From NCBI GenBank assembly GCA_038040445.1, contig JBBPIG010000005.1, forward strand, positions 223,447 to 287,446: a stretch of DNA of 64,000 nt, given 5' to 3'. Shown piece after piece: positions 1 to 8,202 of this stretch. This stretch comes from Acidobacteriota bacterium (lineage in GTDB: Bacteria > Acidobacteriota > Blastocatellia > UBA7656). Within the stretch, counting starts at the first letter, position 1. Every line of letters starts with the position of its first letter. Both the position numbers and the translations under genes were made by a program. The notes below the pieces were generated by a model, which was not told where the DNA came from, searched no databases, and saw only the letters and a program-made list of their open reading frames with translations.

Positions 1-2515
1 CAAGCTTGTCGTAGTCGCCGATCTGCTTCCCAATGAGCTTCACGCCTGCCGTCTTTGTGAGATCGTGGACATGTTGAAAATCCTGATAGCCCTGGCTAGC
101 AAGCATGGTGACAACATTCTCTTTTCGTCCCATTCGCGCGCCCCTTTTGATGACCTTCAGGATCGCGGGGTAACGGTCCACGATCTTGTGAACCTCATCA
201 AAGGCCAGCAACGTGGGCGCTCGCGTGCCGTCTTCATTCAGTCGCCCGATCGAGCGCGTCACCTTCGCAGCGACCCGATATGCCAGCGACTCCTGCACTC
301 TCGGTGGGAACATCTCAAGGCTATCCAGTTCATACACGTCGAACGGCGAATCTACTGCGAAGTCTGGGTGTGTCGGGGCGTCGAGCCACGGATGATCACG
401 GAAACGTTCCAAAGCCAGACTGAGCGACTCCGCACGCTCCTGTGCTGCCTTGTGCTTGAATGGATAGCTCTTCAGAAGCTCGAGAAGATGTACGTGCGTT
501 GGTTCGTGTTTGGGCAAGCCAGGCGCGTTCCGTGGCGCTTCGTTCTTGTACACCTCGCTCACAAGCGTGTTGAGGATGTCCTCGGCAAGCGAGTCCGTCT
601 CACGCGCTTGCGCCAGTTGCATTAAGTCTCCGACCACGAAACCTACTTGCACTTCATCAGGCGGCTCGCCAGCCGCAAGTCCGTCGTAATCCCATACATT
701 GATCGTTCGGGTCTCACTCAGGGTAAACCTTAGATGCCTTCCTTTCAGCACATCCACCAACGGCCCAAGCGACTCGCCAAAATCCACCGCTCGCACCCGC
801 GCCTCTCGCCTGCTACCGAGCACATCCGTTATCGTTCGGGCCATCAGCACCGACTTCCCGCCTCCGGGAGCCGCAACGATCAGCACCAGTGGCGAGGGGA
901 TTTGAGCGCGATCGTAAAGATCGAATCCGATCAGTCGGCCACTCGGCGTCGAGAACAATGTGTGTGGACGTAATGCGCCTTGCCAGGTTGATTCGCTGGG
1001 CACAAGCGCCGCGAGCGAATGCGCCGTCTCCGTTATCTCCCTGCCGGTTGGCCGGGCGTCGCATTCGCCTACAAGCGATCTGTGATAGATCGCCCGCAAT
1101 GCTGCCGGTTCTTCCCTGGAAGCGTCTGCTCCCGGCATTCTCCGCATCGCAGTCACCAACTCTTCACAGTAGCCGTCGAGCAACGACACCGACTCCGATA
1201 GCTCTGCTTCGGTACATGCGGGCGGGCCATACACAACTGCGTACATCCGCGTCTTAACGACCGCTTCTCGTTCACCCGTCAGCTCACTTCGCACGCTCTC
1301 AAGGTCACCCATTGCGGCTCGCGCTTCGGGAGTCTCGCGCAGTCGTCCATCTGCTCGGAGCCGCGTTCTGCGTACTTGGCGAATTCGTTTATCCAGGAGC
1401 TTCACTGCCTTTCGTTGGTCGGGATAAACAAACTCGGCGACAACCGTATGGCGAAAGTTCAAATCGGCGTCGAGCATCAGGGACCGGAGCACATTCGCCC
1501 GAATCACCGGCTGTGGCGGCACGAACATGCTTACGACTGCGGCGGGATGCGAACCGTGCAACATGAAAGGACCTTGGTTCGAGATAGTCTCGCCACACAG
1601 GTAATCCCTCAGATCGACTCCCGGCTCATCAGGCAGCAGCGGCGCTCCTTCGGCATTCTGGCGATGACCCAAGTACACCGCTTCCCATAGCTCATCCCGA
1701 CTTAGTCGCTTCATCTCTAGAGGGCTCTCGCGCTCAATGAGACGAAAGACTCGCTCCGCCTCGATCCGCGCTTCTCTCTCATCGCTTTCGATTCGGCGAA
1801 TGATCCCCTCATCCGAACTGCTCTCCCAGCCCGCTGAAATGGCGGCGGCAAACTTCATCCATCCGTGTCTCTTGATCTCACGGCTCACAGCCGGCACGAA
1901 GTTATTCAGTCCTCTGCCGTGCGCGTCGCTGCTGTGTTTGACCGGCACTCGCACCCACAGCGTCAGCACCGATTGCTTGAATGCGCCTCTCAGCGCCGCT
2001 TCCTGGTAGTACTGCACACCCAAGCTATGAAACAGCGCCGCGTCCGCGTGCGTCCTTCCTTCGTCTCTCGTCGCTACGTGCCGAAATACCGCCCGACCCG
2101 GATCAGCTCCAACAGAGAGCCGAAACTGAAGCACCGTGCCGGGCGGCTTCCTCACTGCCAACAGCCGGGCGATCGTGTCCGCGCGCGCTTCGATTACGTG
2201 ATCATCTCCAAACACCGTAGGCGCCAGCTCCAGTCGATAGCCCATCGTGTATGACCCGTCCGCGTGTCGCAGCGCCGCTTCATATATCCCTACAATCGAC
2301 GAATCCCGCTTACGACCGGGCGGTGAACCAAGATAACGCCGCTCTCTCTCCAACATCTCTATCTCGTCATACACGGCGGCCCGAGAACTACCGTTGAATT
2401 CTTTCAACTCGCCACGAGCACTCACATAGACCGGAATTAGTCGCACGGCAGTTCCGAGGCCGATTCCTAGCCCGGCAACTCCAGCCGCCCCCGCAATAAT
2501 CAGTCCCGGCTCCAT
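1..2515 (-). CDS. virB4: VirB4/TrbE-family conjugation ATPase, 3' end outside the window
   Basis: VirB4 ATPases energise pilus assembly and substrate transfer in type IV secretion (T4SS). Reading the minus strand from an ATG at 2515 gives 838 codons with no stop up to the window edge, so the C-terminus is missing. A GGAGG ribosome site lies 5 nt upstream (2521-2525). The protein opens with a hydrophobic stretch (LIIAGAAGVAGLGIG). Walker A (APGGGKS) falls near residue 550 and Walker B (LLAFDEVHK) near residue 768, followed by a GARMGRKENV...LASQ segment typical of VirB4/TraC ATPases. It follows the VirB2- and VirB3-like genes on the same strand, the usual virB2-B3-B4 order. The family call is firm; TraC and TrbE subfamilies cannot be separated here. 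Confidence 0.9.
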   Translation of the reverse strand, partial: MEPGLIIAGAAGVAGLGIGLGTAVRLIPVYVSARGELKEFNGSSRAAVYDEIEMLERERRYLGSPPGRKRDSSIVGIYEAALRHADGSYTMGYRLELAPTVFGDDHVIEARADTIARLLAVRKPPGTVLQFRLSVGADPGRAVFRHVATRDEGRTHADAALFHSLGVQYYQEAALRGAFKQSVLTLWVRVPVKHSSDAHGRGLNNFVPAVSREIKRHGWMKFAAAISAGWESSSDEGIIRRIESDEREARIEAERVFRLIERESPLEMKRLSRDELWEAVYLGHRQNAEGAPLLPDEPGVDLRDYLCGETISNQGPFMLHGSHPAAVVSMFVPPQPVIRANVLRSLMLDADLNFRHTVVAEFVYPDQRKAVKLLDKRIRQVRRTRLRADGRLRETPEARAAMGDLESVRSELTGEREAVVKTRMYAVVYGPPACTEAELSESVSLLDGYCEELVTAMRRMPGADASREEPAALRAIYHRSLVGECDARPTGREITETAHSLAALVPSESTWQGALRPHTLFSTPSGRLIGFDLYDRAQIPSPLVLIVAAPGGGKSVLMARTITDVLGSRREARVRAVDFGESLGPLVDVLKGRHLRFTLSETRTINVWDYDGLAAGEPPDEVQVGFVVGDLMQLAQARETDSLAEDILNTLVSEVYKNEAPRNAPGLPKHEPTHVHLLELLKSYPFKHKAAQERAESLSLALERFRDHPWLDAPTHPDFAVDSPFDVYELDSLEMFPPRVQESLAYRVAAKVTRSIGRLNEDGTRAPTLLAFDEVHKIVDRYPAILKVIKRGARMGRKENVVTMLASQGYQDFQHVHDLTKTAGVKLIGKQIGDYDKL

Positions 2516-2573
2516 TCGCGCCTCCTGAAACGTCAGCACAAAAGGGGTACAGTTGCGCGCCCCATGCTCCCTA

Positions 2574-2906
2574 TCAGTTCTTGATCCACAACCGACCGCC
2601 GCGAATTAGATCACTCGGTAGTCGCCTACGATGGTCAGCGTGTTCCACCAGCGCTCGCAGGTGGTGTTGCAGCCAGTGCGGTTTCTTTCCCACTCGAATC
2701 AAATTCAGCGCAGCGATAGTCACTACCATCGCCAGCACTGTCGTTATCAACTCGAGCGGGATCTTCCACAGCTTGAGATCGAGCAAGTATGGAATTGTGT
2801 AGCTCAAGAGTCCTGCCGCCAGCACAATCTTCCAATCGCTCGACACAACACCGAATACCGTTACCGGCAGGTATATCTGTGAACGAACCGCACGTGGCCG
2901 CAACAT
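2574..2906 (-). CDS. virB3: VirB3/TrbD-like T4SS inner-membrane protein
   Basis: This 110-residue protein has two adjacent hydrophobic segments around residues 25-60, then a basic tail. That size and topology fit VirB3/TrbD, a short inner-membrane protein that works with VirB4. The start at 2906 has an AAGGAG sequence about 11 nt upstream. It lies between the VirB2-like and VirB4 genes on the same strand, with gaps of 36 and 58 nt. The last 30 residues are rich in His and Arg and show no recognisable motif. The assignment rests on position, size and topology more than on sequence motifs. Confidence 0.7.
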   Translation of the reverse strand: MLRPRAVRSQIYLPVTVFGVVSSDWKIVLAAGLLSYTIPYLLDLKLWKIPLELITTVLAMVVTIAALNLIRVGKKPHWLQHHLRALVEHADHRRRLPSDLIRGGRLWIKN

Positions 2907-2942
2907 AAATGGTCAAACTCCTTTCTCCTCGTGCAAGAAGAA

Positions 2943-3407
2943 TCACTGACCGACATCAGTGTCTACATCAACGGCCTGGCCTTTTGCGAAGCTATAGGCC
3001 AGCGACGCGATTCCGCCAAACGCCATCGACGCTCCCCCTCCAATGAACTGGCGTGCGTACGGCTTCTCGAGAAAGATATTTACGGTTCCCCAGGCGACTG
3101 CTCCTATGCCAAGCAGGAACAGAATATTCCTCGCCCAACGAATGGCTTCGCGCACGCCGTTGCCCACAGTCTGGTCTGAACCGCCGAAGATATTGCCTCC
3201 GGGCGATTGCGCCAGCACCGGGCACGTGATTACAAGAACCATAAAAATGAGCGCGAGCAATGGCTCGACCATCCTTATGAACACTGCTGCGCGAATCAGC
3301 TTCTCACCGGCTCGCGCGATCCGAGATTGTTCGCGAATCTCTTCGTCAAGCGCCGGTCGCGCAGACCGAGTTCTCAAGTTACTTCTCATCCGCTTCCAGT
3401 CCCACAT
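2943..3407 (-). CDS. virB2: VirB2/TrbC-like major pilin precursor
   Basis: T4SS pilins are small proteins with a long leader peptide and two membrane helices. This protein has a basic N-terminal region of about 45 residues, a hydrophobic leader ending in PVLAQS (a plausible signal-peptidase site), and two further hydrophobic segments (ILFLLGIGAVAWGTVNIF and a Gly/Ala-rich helix) separated by a short loop with KPYARQFIGGG. That is the VirB2/TrbC pattern. I chose ATG 3407 over the longer GTG at 3419, because GGAGG at 3413-3417 is then 5 nt from the start. The leader is longer than usual for the family. It is first in the minus-strand virB2-B3-B4 set. Confidence 0.78.
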   Translation of the reverse strand: MWDWKRMRSNLRTRSARPALDEEIREQSRIARAGEKLIRAAVFIRMVEPLLALIFMVLVITCPVLAQSPGGNIFGGSDQTVGNGVREAIRWARNILFLLGIGAVAWGTVNIFLEKPYARQFIGGGASMAFGGIASLAYSFAKGQAVDVDTDVGQ

Positions 3408-3419
3408 ACATACCTCCAC

Positions 3420-3453
3420 TTATTCAGAGTCACTGATTATTCAGAGTCACTGA
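3420..3453. repeat. perfect 17-bp tandem duplication
   Basis: TTATTCAGAGTCACTGA occurs twice without spacer (3420-3436 and 3437-3453), directly upstream of the VirB2-like start. It could be an operator in the divergent virB2/virB1 region or a recent slippage duplication. Confidence 0.8.
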
Positions 3454-3460
3454 CGAAAAT

Positions 3461-3484
3461 GTTGGGGACCCGTCGGTCCCCAAC
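3461..3484. promoter_or_regulatory. perfect 10-bp hairpin in the divergent virB2/virB1 intergenic region
   Basis: GTTGGGGACC and GGTCCCCAAC form a perfect 10-bp stem around a CGTC loop. Neither strand has a T-run afterwards, so a rho-independent terminator is unlikely. The site lies between the divergent pilin and transglycosylase genes, where an operator or attenuator would fit. The rest of 3485-3694 has no ORF I would call a gene. Confidence 0.6.
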
Positions 3485-3694
3485 GATAGTCCTTCCTTTG
3501 GAGAGTTCGAATGCCGGCTGAGCCGCGCGGCCAAGCTGTTCGGCGCGACAGCTCAGTTCAAAGAGCGTGCCAAAGAAGCAGTAGGACGAGTGACAACTAG
3601 TCAGAGGCACCAGGGCGAATCCTTGAAGTCCATCACAACCTACTAGGATTGGCTCGAAGCTGTGCGGGCATCGGGGTTGCCTTGTACAACATTC

Positions 3695-4339
3695 ATGAGA
3701 ACTCTCTTGCTCATCGCTATTCTCACTATTCCCGTTCCAGTAGCTGCACAAACACACGCTGGCAGAAGCTCTGATATTTCTCTTACTATCCAACGAGCCG
3801 TTGCTTTTCATCCCGCCATCAGAGCCGCAGCGGCGCGCAACGCTCTCGATCCTCACTTGCTCTGGACTATCGCTTACCTTGAGACGCGCTTTCGCCCGCA
3901 GCTTGTCTCGCATAAGGGAGCCTGCGGATTGATGCAGTTCATTCCTGCGACCGGACGTAGGTATGGCTTACTCACCCGCAGTGATTTGCACGATCCTCTT
4001 CGATCGATCGACGCTGCCGCGAGGTATGTCAGAGACCTCAATATGATGTTTGATGGAAGGATTGACCTAGTGCTGGCCGGCTATAACGCTGGTGAGAATG
4101 CAGTCATTAACTCAGGCTATAAAGTGCCGCCCTACCGGGAAACTCGAAGTTACGTTACGCGAGGAGTATCGGTCTTCAAACGGATAGCTCAGACAAACAT
4201 CTTGTCTCTGGAGCCGGGTCTGCAGGTTAGAACGACCGACGTCACACGAGCTATCTCCTCCGCCAATCGTCCTCCGCTCCGGTATCACCCTGCTCCCTCG
4301 GGAACTCAGTCCACCCGCTCTATTTACTTTCGCCAGTAA
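3695..4339 (+). CDS. virB1: VirB1-type lytic transglycosylase (SLT domain)
   Basis: Lytic transglycosylases cut peptidoglycan so that a secretion apparatus can cross the cell wall. A signal peptide (MRTLLLIAILTIPVPVAAQ) supports the ATG at 3695 over the upstream GTG at 3662. The SLT domain follows: YLETRF with the probable catalytic Glu, GLMQFIPATGRRYG, the AARYVRDL helix and LAGYNAGENAV. All are hallmark positions of the goose-lysozyme-like SLT fold. The C-terminal 50 residues are low in recognisable motifs. It is divergent from virB2-B3-B4 and, apart from the cargo module that follows, would be continuous with the virB8-B10 genes, which supports a T4SS role over general cell-wall turnover. 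Confidence 0.88.
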   Translation: MRTLLLIAILTIPVPVAAQTHAGRSSDISLTIQRAVAFHPAIRAAAARNALDPHLLWTIAYLETRFRPQLVSHKGACGLMQFIPATGRRYGLLTRSDLHDPLRSIDAAARYVRDLNMMFDGRIDLVLAGYNAGENAVINSGYKVPPYRETRSYVTRGVSVFKRIAQTNILSLEPGLQVRTTDVTRAISSANRPPLRYHPAPSGTQSTRSIYFRQ

Positions 4340-4442
4340 GCCAGACTTACTCAGGTCACCTTCCCAGACAAGTCACCGCGAGCATGAGCAGCATTGTGTT
4401 CAATCCTCTACAGGCAGCGCTCGCAGCTGCTAGGGGGTACTT

Positions 4443-4497
4443 TTTTCGACCCACTGGGTTCATTTTTCGACCTGAGGGTTCTATTTTTGTACCCCTC
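4443..4497. repeat. three-unit 21-bp-period repeat, left flank of the kinase-helicase module
   Basis: Units begin at 4443 (TTTTCGACCC), 4464 (TTTTCGACCT) and 4484 (TTTTTGTACCCCTC), spaced 21 and 20 bp, which is two helical turns. GGGGGTAC just upstream (4433-4440) is inverted relative to GTACCCC in the last unit. The same array recurs at 10012-10067 on the other side of the cargo genes. The stretch 4340-4737 holds no gene that I can support. The array may be a protein-binding site or a recombination boundary. Confidence 0.8.
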
Positions 4498-4737
4498 TTC
4501 AAACGCTATTGTCGCGATAGCGCATAATGGCTTTTGACAAATCTACACCGAGTAGCGTTTCGCAAGCGACTTGAAACGGAAGCAGCAACGAACAGTCATT
4601 TAATCAAAACCATCTTCTGACTATGTTGGAGTGTAACGGCCATTTACGTTTCTGGCTCACCCAAACGATTTGTTTGCTGCTGCTGAAAAGCGCAAACTAA
4701 CAGCGGCTCTTGGGAATCTTCTTAAACAGACCCTAGA

Positions 4738-7700
4738 ATGGAAACTAGAATAATCAACAATCAATATGCGCTCACACCCTTAGTGAAGAAAGGTGGCATG
4801 GCAGAGGTGTACCGAGCGGCCGATCTCTATCATTCCGGGCGCACAGTGGCCCTTAAGCTATTCACGGCGGCAAATGTCGATGAGGACATGGTTGCTGAGT
4901 CGTTTAAGCGCGAGACTCTTGCGCTCAAGGAACTCAAGCACGAATCGATTGTAGAGTTGCTTGATGTGGGAACTGACAGGGAGACAGGCCGACACTTCAT
5001 TGTGCTTGAGTGGATTGAAGGTGACCTTTCTGACTGGCTGACCACTTCTTCTCTCACGGGGTGGGATTCCTTTTATGAGACAATAGGTCAGGATGTTCTG
5101 CGAGCGCTAGCATTTGCTCACAACCGCAATGTTATTCACCGCGACCTCAAGACGAAGAATATCCTTATCGACCAGAACGGCCGTGTGAAGCTCATAGACT
5201 TTGGGATCGCGCAACTGAAGAGCGCCATTCAGTCGGCGGTGACGCTTGTGGACTTCATTTCTCCTCCATTTACGCCCAGGGAGATTGATGATGGTGAATA
5301 CAGCTACACTCGTGACCTATATGGCTTTGGCGTTGTCGTATTGGACTGTCTCACAACTGTGGAATTGCGAGACTACCCTGATGTCTATGCGGCGCTGGGG
5401 AACCTTAATGTACCTCCAGATGTCTTTCAACTCATAGAACGGTGCGTTTCCGTCAATCCTGCCGATCGGCCCGTCCACGCTGGCATCCTTCTGCAAGAAC
5501 TAGACAATATTCGGGCCAGGTGCTTCCTAGAAAGAATCCCAAAGTCATACTGTCATCTTCGCCTCGCCGCAACAGCCCTTAACACACTTCGAACACGGTT
5601 TAGGTTGCGGTTAGAGGCAGACTTGCAGAAGGCGATTCTCGATGATCTCGGAGCCGAGTGCGGTATAGAGCCTTACAGATCGCCGAAAGACGAAGGAGTT
5701 CCAACGATCCCACTGCACGACGGCGACTATACATTATTTGGAACGTCATACCTTTATCGCGCTATGTTAAACGGACCGCAAGAAGACAGGCTTGTGATCG
5801 TAAATGCATGGCCATTCGATCCCTCCTATCTGGAGAAGAAGCGAGAAACGGCTTGGCCACTTCCCTACCAATTTAAGTTTGGTAACCCGCGTACGCTAGA
5901 CGAAGGTCAGCGAACAATTCGTGAACTCCAGCTTGAAGTTGGGAAGCACCAAGCTGAACTCCAATCTAAACGAGTGGAGGATGCAGAGGAGCGACTGCTT
6001 CAGATTTGGAAAAAGACTCTAGATGCTAAAGCATTCATAGAGAGGAACCGAGAGCCCTCCCTTCAATATACAAATGTCTCGTTTGAAGGAAGGCGCGTTA
6101 TTTTCCACTTAGTGGATCTACCTGACCGAGATCTCTTGGGCCAAGCACGGAGGGTCAAATTAACCGACGGGAACTATCTGCGTGGAGAGGTGGAGGAGAT
6201 CCGAGTCGACAAGCTTCACCTATTTGCTGAACAACGAAATCATGATCTAGTGCCAAAATCTGGGAAGCTTGAATTCGATACTAGCGCAGCCAACCAAGCA
6301 ATTGATCGTCAGAAGAGGGCACTTGAGAGCGTGAGGTCCGATGAGGCAGTGCGGTCCGATCTTCGTTATTTAATAGTACAACCGGCTCAAGTGACAGTAC
6401 CTGAGATTAGCGACGACCTTGAATTCTTCAATGCTTCGCTAGACTCTGCAAAGCGTACGGCGGTCCAGAAGGCGCTTGGAACTCGTGACTTCCTCGTTGT
6501 CGAAGGACCTCCTGGCACAGGCAAGACCACCTTCATAACAGAAGTCATATTACAATACTTATCCCGCAATCCAGATGCGCGGATACTACTCGCATCGCAG
6601 ACTCATGTTGCACTCGATAATGCGCTCGAGAAGATCAGTGACCACATCGGAGAGTCGAAGCAGTTTTCGGATATCAAGCTTGTACGTATTGGCCGAAATG
6701 GAGACCCCCGCATCGCTCCAGCCGTCCACCATTTATTGGTTGATAACCAGATGGACTCCTGGTGCGAGGAAGCGATTACTCAGGGGCGTGAATTTCTCAG
6801 TGACTGGGCCACGGACAGCAAGCTTTCACGTCATAATGTGGAAGTTGCTAAGGTGCTTAAAAAACTCAGCATTACGAATTCTGACATCGAAAACAAGGAG
6901 GCAAAGCTTGCGGATCTGCGCAAAGAGTTAAGCCGGCTCGATGAGGGGCTCCCTGATACGCCCTTCGACAAGTTACTGGGTGAAGGTGAAGTTGAGTTTA
7001 CTTTATCCCTTAGGGACGACATTTATGCGGTTGATACGGACCTGAAGGCCGTGAGAAAGGAAGCAAGACAGCTTGCAGAGCAATTACGAAAGCTAGAACC
7101 AGACGTTGCCGATGATCTATTAAACTCTTCGCCGGCAGAGCTCGGAAGCTGGATTAGCGATTACTTGCCAGACAGTCCTGGCACCAGGATGTATCTTCAA
7201 CTATTGAGCATCCAGTTGGAATGGGAACAAAGGTTCGGCCGAGGAAAAGATTTTCAGACAGCGCTATTTGCATCGTCGCATGTTGTAGCCGGAACCTGCA
7301 TAGGAGCGGTAGGGGTTAAGGGAATTGCCGAGATCGATTACGACCTCTGCATAGTCGATGAAGCGTCAAAGGCGACACCGACCGAGGCGTTAGTGCCCCT
7401 TTCGCGGTCTCGCAAGTGGATCCTCGTAGGAGATCAGCGACAGCTCTCTCCTTTTCAGGAAGACGCTCTTCAGGATCAGAACGTGCTAGAAAGCTTTCAG
7501 CTAACTCGTGATGACCTCAAGCGAACACTGTTCGACCATCTTGTGGAGAGCCTACCGCCTGAGTGTCGTTCGGCCTTAACTACTCAGCATCGGATGGTCC
7601 CCCCAATTGGGAATCTTATCAGCGAATGCTTTTATGACGGCGCGCTCAACAGTGCTAGGAAGGTTGAAGACAATCTTCTTGGGGGAGCGCTCAAAGCGCG

Positions 7701-8202
7701 GATAACATGGTTCTCAACTTCTCGATTGCAAAACAGGCAAGAGTACCAGCCGGGAAAAACGAGTTATGTGAATCCATGCGAAATATCAATCATTCTCCAA
7801 ACTCTGAAACGAATTCAGTTCTTTGCCAAGATAGCAAAACGACATTACAGTGTCGGGGTGTTGACCGCGTATGCGGGTCAGAAGCGAGAGCTCGAACGCC
7901 AGTGTCGATCACAAAGCTGGGATATGCTCAACATTGAATGCAATACGGTCGATGCTTTTCAGGGACGCGAGAAGGATGTCGTTATTTATTCGGTCACACG
8001 CTCAAATGACCTAGGAGACATCGGGTTTCTTCGCGAGATGAAGCGCATCAATGTCGCTCTCTCTAGAGGGCGCGATTACCTAGCGATCGTGGGCGACCAC
8101 AAGTTCTGTAGGTCTTCATCTGGAGAGAATCCACTTAAGGATGTTGTGAAGTATATGGAGAGCCATCTTGGAGACTGTAGGATTGAAGAGGTTCGGGAAT
8201 GA
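4738..8202 (+). CDS. Ser/Thr protein kinase-SF1 (Dna2/UPF1-like) helicase fusion, probable defence protein
   Basis: Residues 1-260 are a complete Hanks-type kinase: the GGMAEVY glycine loop, the VALKLF lysine, HRDLKTKN catalytic loop and DFG. A charged linker follows. The C-terminal half is an SF1 helicase: Walker A GPPGTGKT near residue 590, Walker B IVDEASKATP near 870, GDQRQLSPF near 897, TQHRM near 949, DAFQGREKD near 1071 and NVALSRGR near 1104. All kinase and helicase signature residues appear intact. Its stop overlaps the start of the PLD gene by 4 nt, so the two are translationally coupled. The pair interrupts T4SS genes and is bounded by matching repeats. Kinase control of a nucleic-acid translocase suggests anti-phage defence, but that role is inferred. 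I do not recognise a named system. Confidence 0.88.
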   Translation: METRIINNQYALTPLVKKGGMAEVYRAADLYHSGRTVALKLFTAANVDEDMVAESFKRETLALKELKHESIVELLDVGTDRETGRHFIVLEWIEGDLSDWLTTSSLTGWDSFYETIGQDVLRALAFAHNRNVIHRDLKTKNILIDQNGRVKLIDFGIAQLKSAIQSAVTLVDFISPPFTPREIDDGEYSYTRDLYGFGVVVLDCLTTVELRDYPDVYAALGNLNVPPDVFQLIERCVSVNPADRPVHAGILLQELDNIRARCFLERIPKSYCHLRLAATALNTLRTRFRLRLEADLQKAILDDLGAECGIEPYRSPKDEGVPTIPLHDGDYTLFGTSYLYRAMLNGPQEDRLVIVNAWPFDPSYLEKKRETAWPLPYQFKFGNPRTLDEGQRTIRELQLEVGKHQAELQSKRVEDAEERLLQIWKKTLDAKAFIERNREPSLQYTNVSFEGRRVIFHLVDLPDRDLLGQARRVKLTDGNYLRGEVEEIRVDKLHLFAEQRNHDLVPKSGKLEFDTSAANQAIDRQKRALESVRSDEAVRSDLRYLIVQPAQVTVPEISDDLEFFNASLDSAKRTAVQKALGTRDFLVVEGPPGTGKTTFITEVILQYLSRNPDARILLASQTHVALDNALEKISDHIGESKQFSDIKLVRIGRNGDPRIAPAVHHLLVDNQMDSWCEEAITQGREFLSDWATDSKLSRHNVEVAKVLKKLSITNSDIENKEAKLADLRKELSRLDEGLPDTPFDKLLGEGEVEFTLSLRDDIYAVDTDLKAVRKEARQLAEQLRKLEPDVADDLLNSSPAELGSWISDYLPDSPGTRMYLQLLSIQLEWEQRFGRGKDFQTALFASSHVVAGTCIGAVGVKGIAEIDYDLCIVDEASKATPTEALVPLSRSRKWILVGDQRQLSPFQEDALQDQNVLESFQLTRDDLKRTLFDHLVESLPPECRSALTTQHRMVPPIGNLISECFYDGALNSARKVEDNLLGGALKARITWFSTSRLQNRQEYQPGKTSYVNPCEISIILQTLKRIQFFAKIAKRHYSVGVLTAYAGQKRELERQCRSQSWDMLNIECNTVDAFQGREKDVVIYSVTRSNDLGDIGFLREMKRINVALSRGRDYLAIVGDHKFCRSSSGENPLKDVVKYMESHLGDCRIEEVRE

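Noticed and set aside
65..2254. Several plus-strand ORFs of 60-190 residues
   Set aside because: They are antisense to the open VirB4 frame, which has Walker motifs, a ribosome site and no stop for 838 codons.
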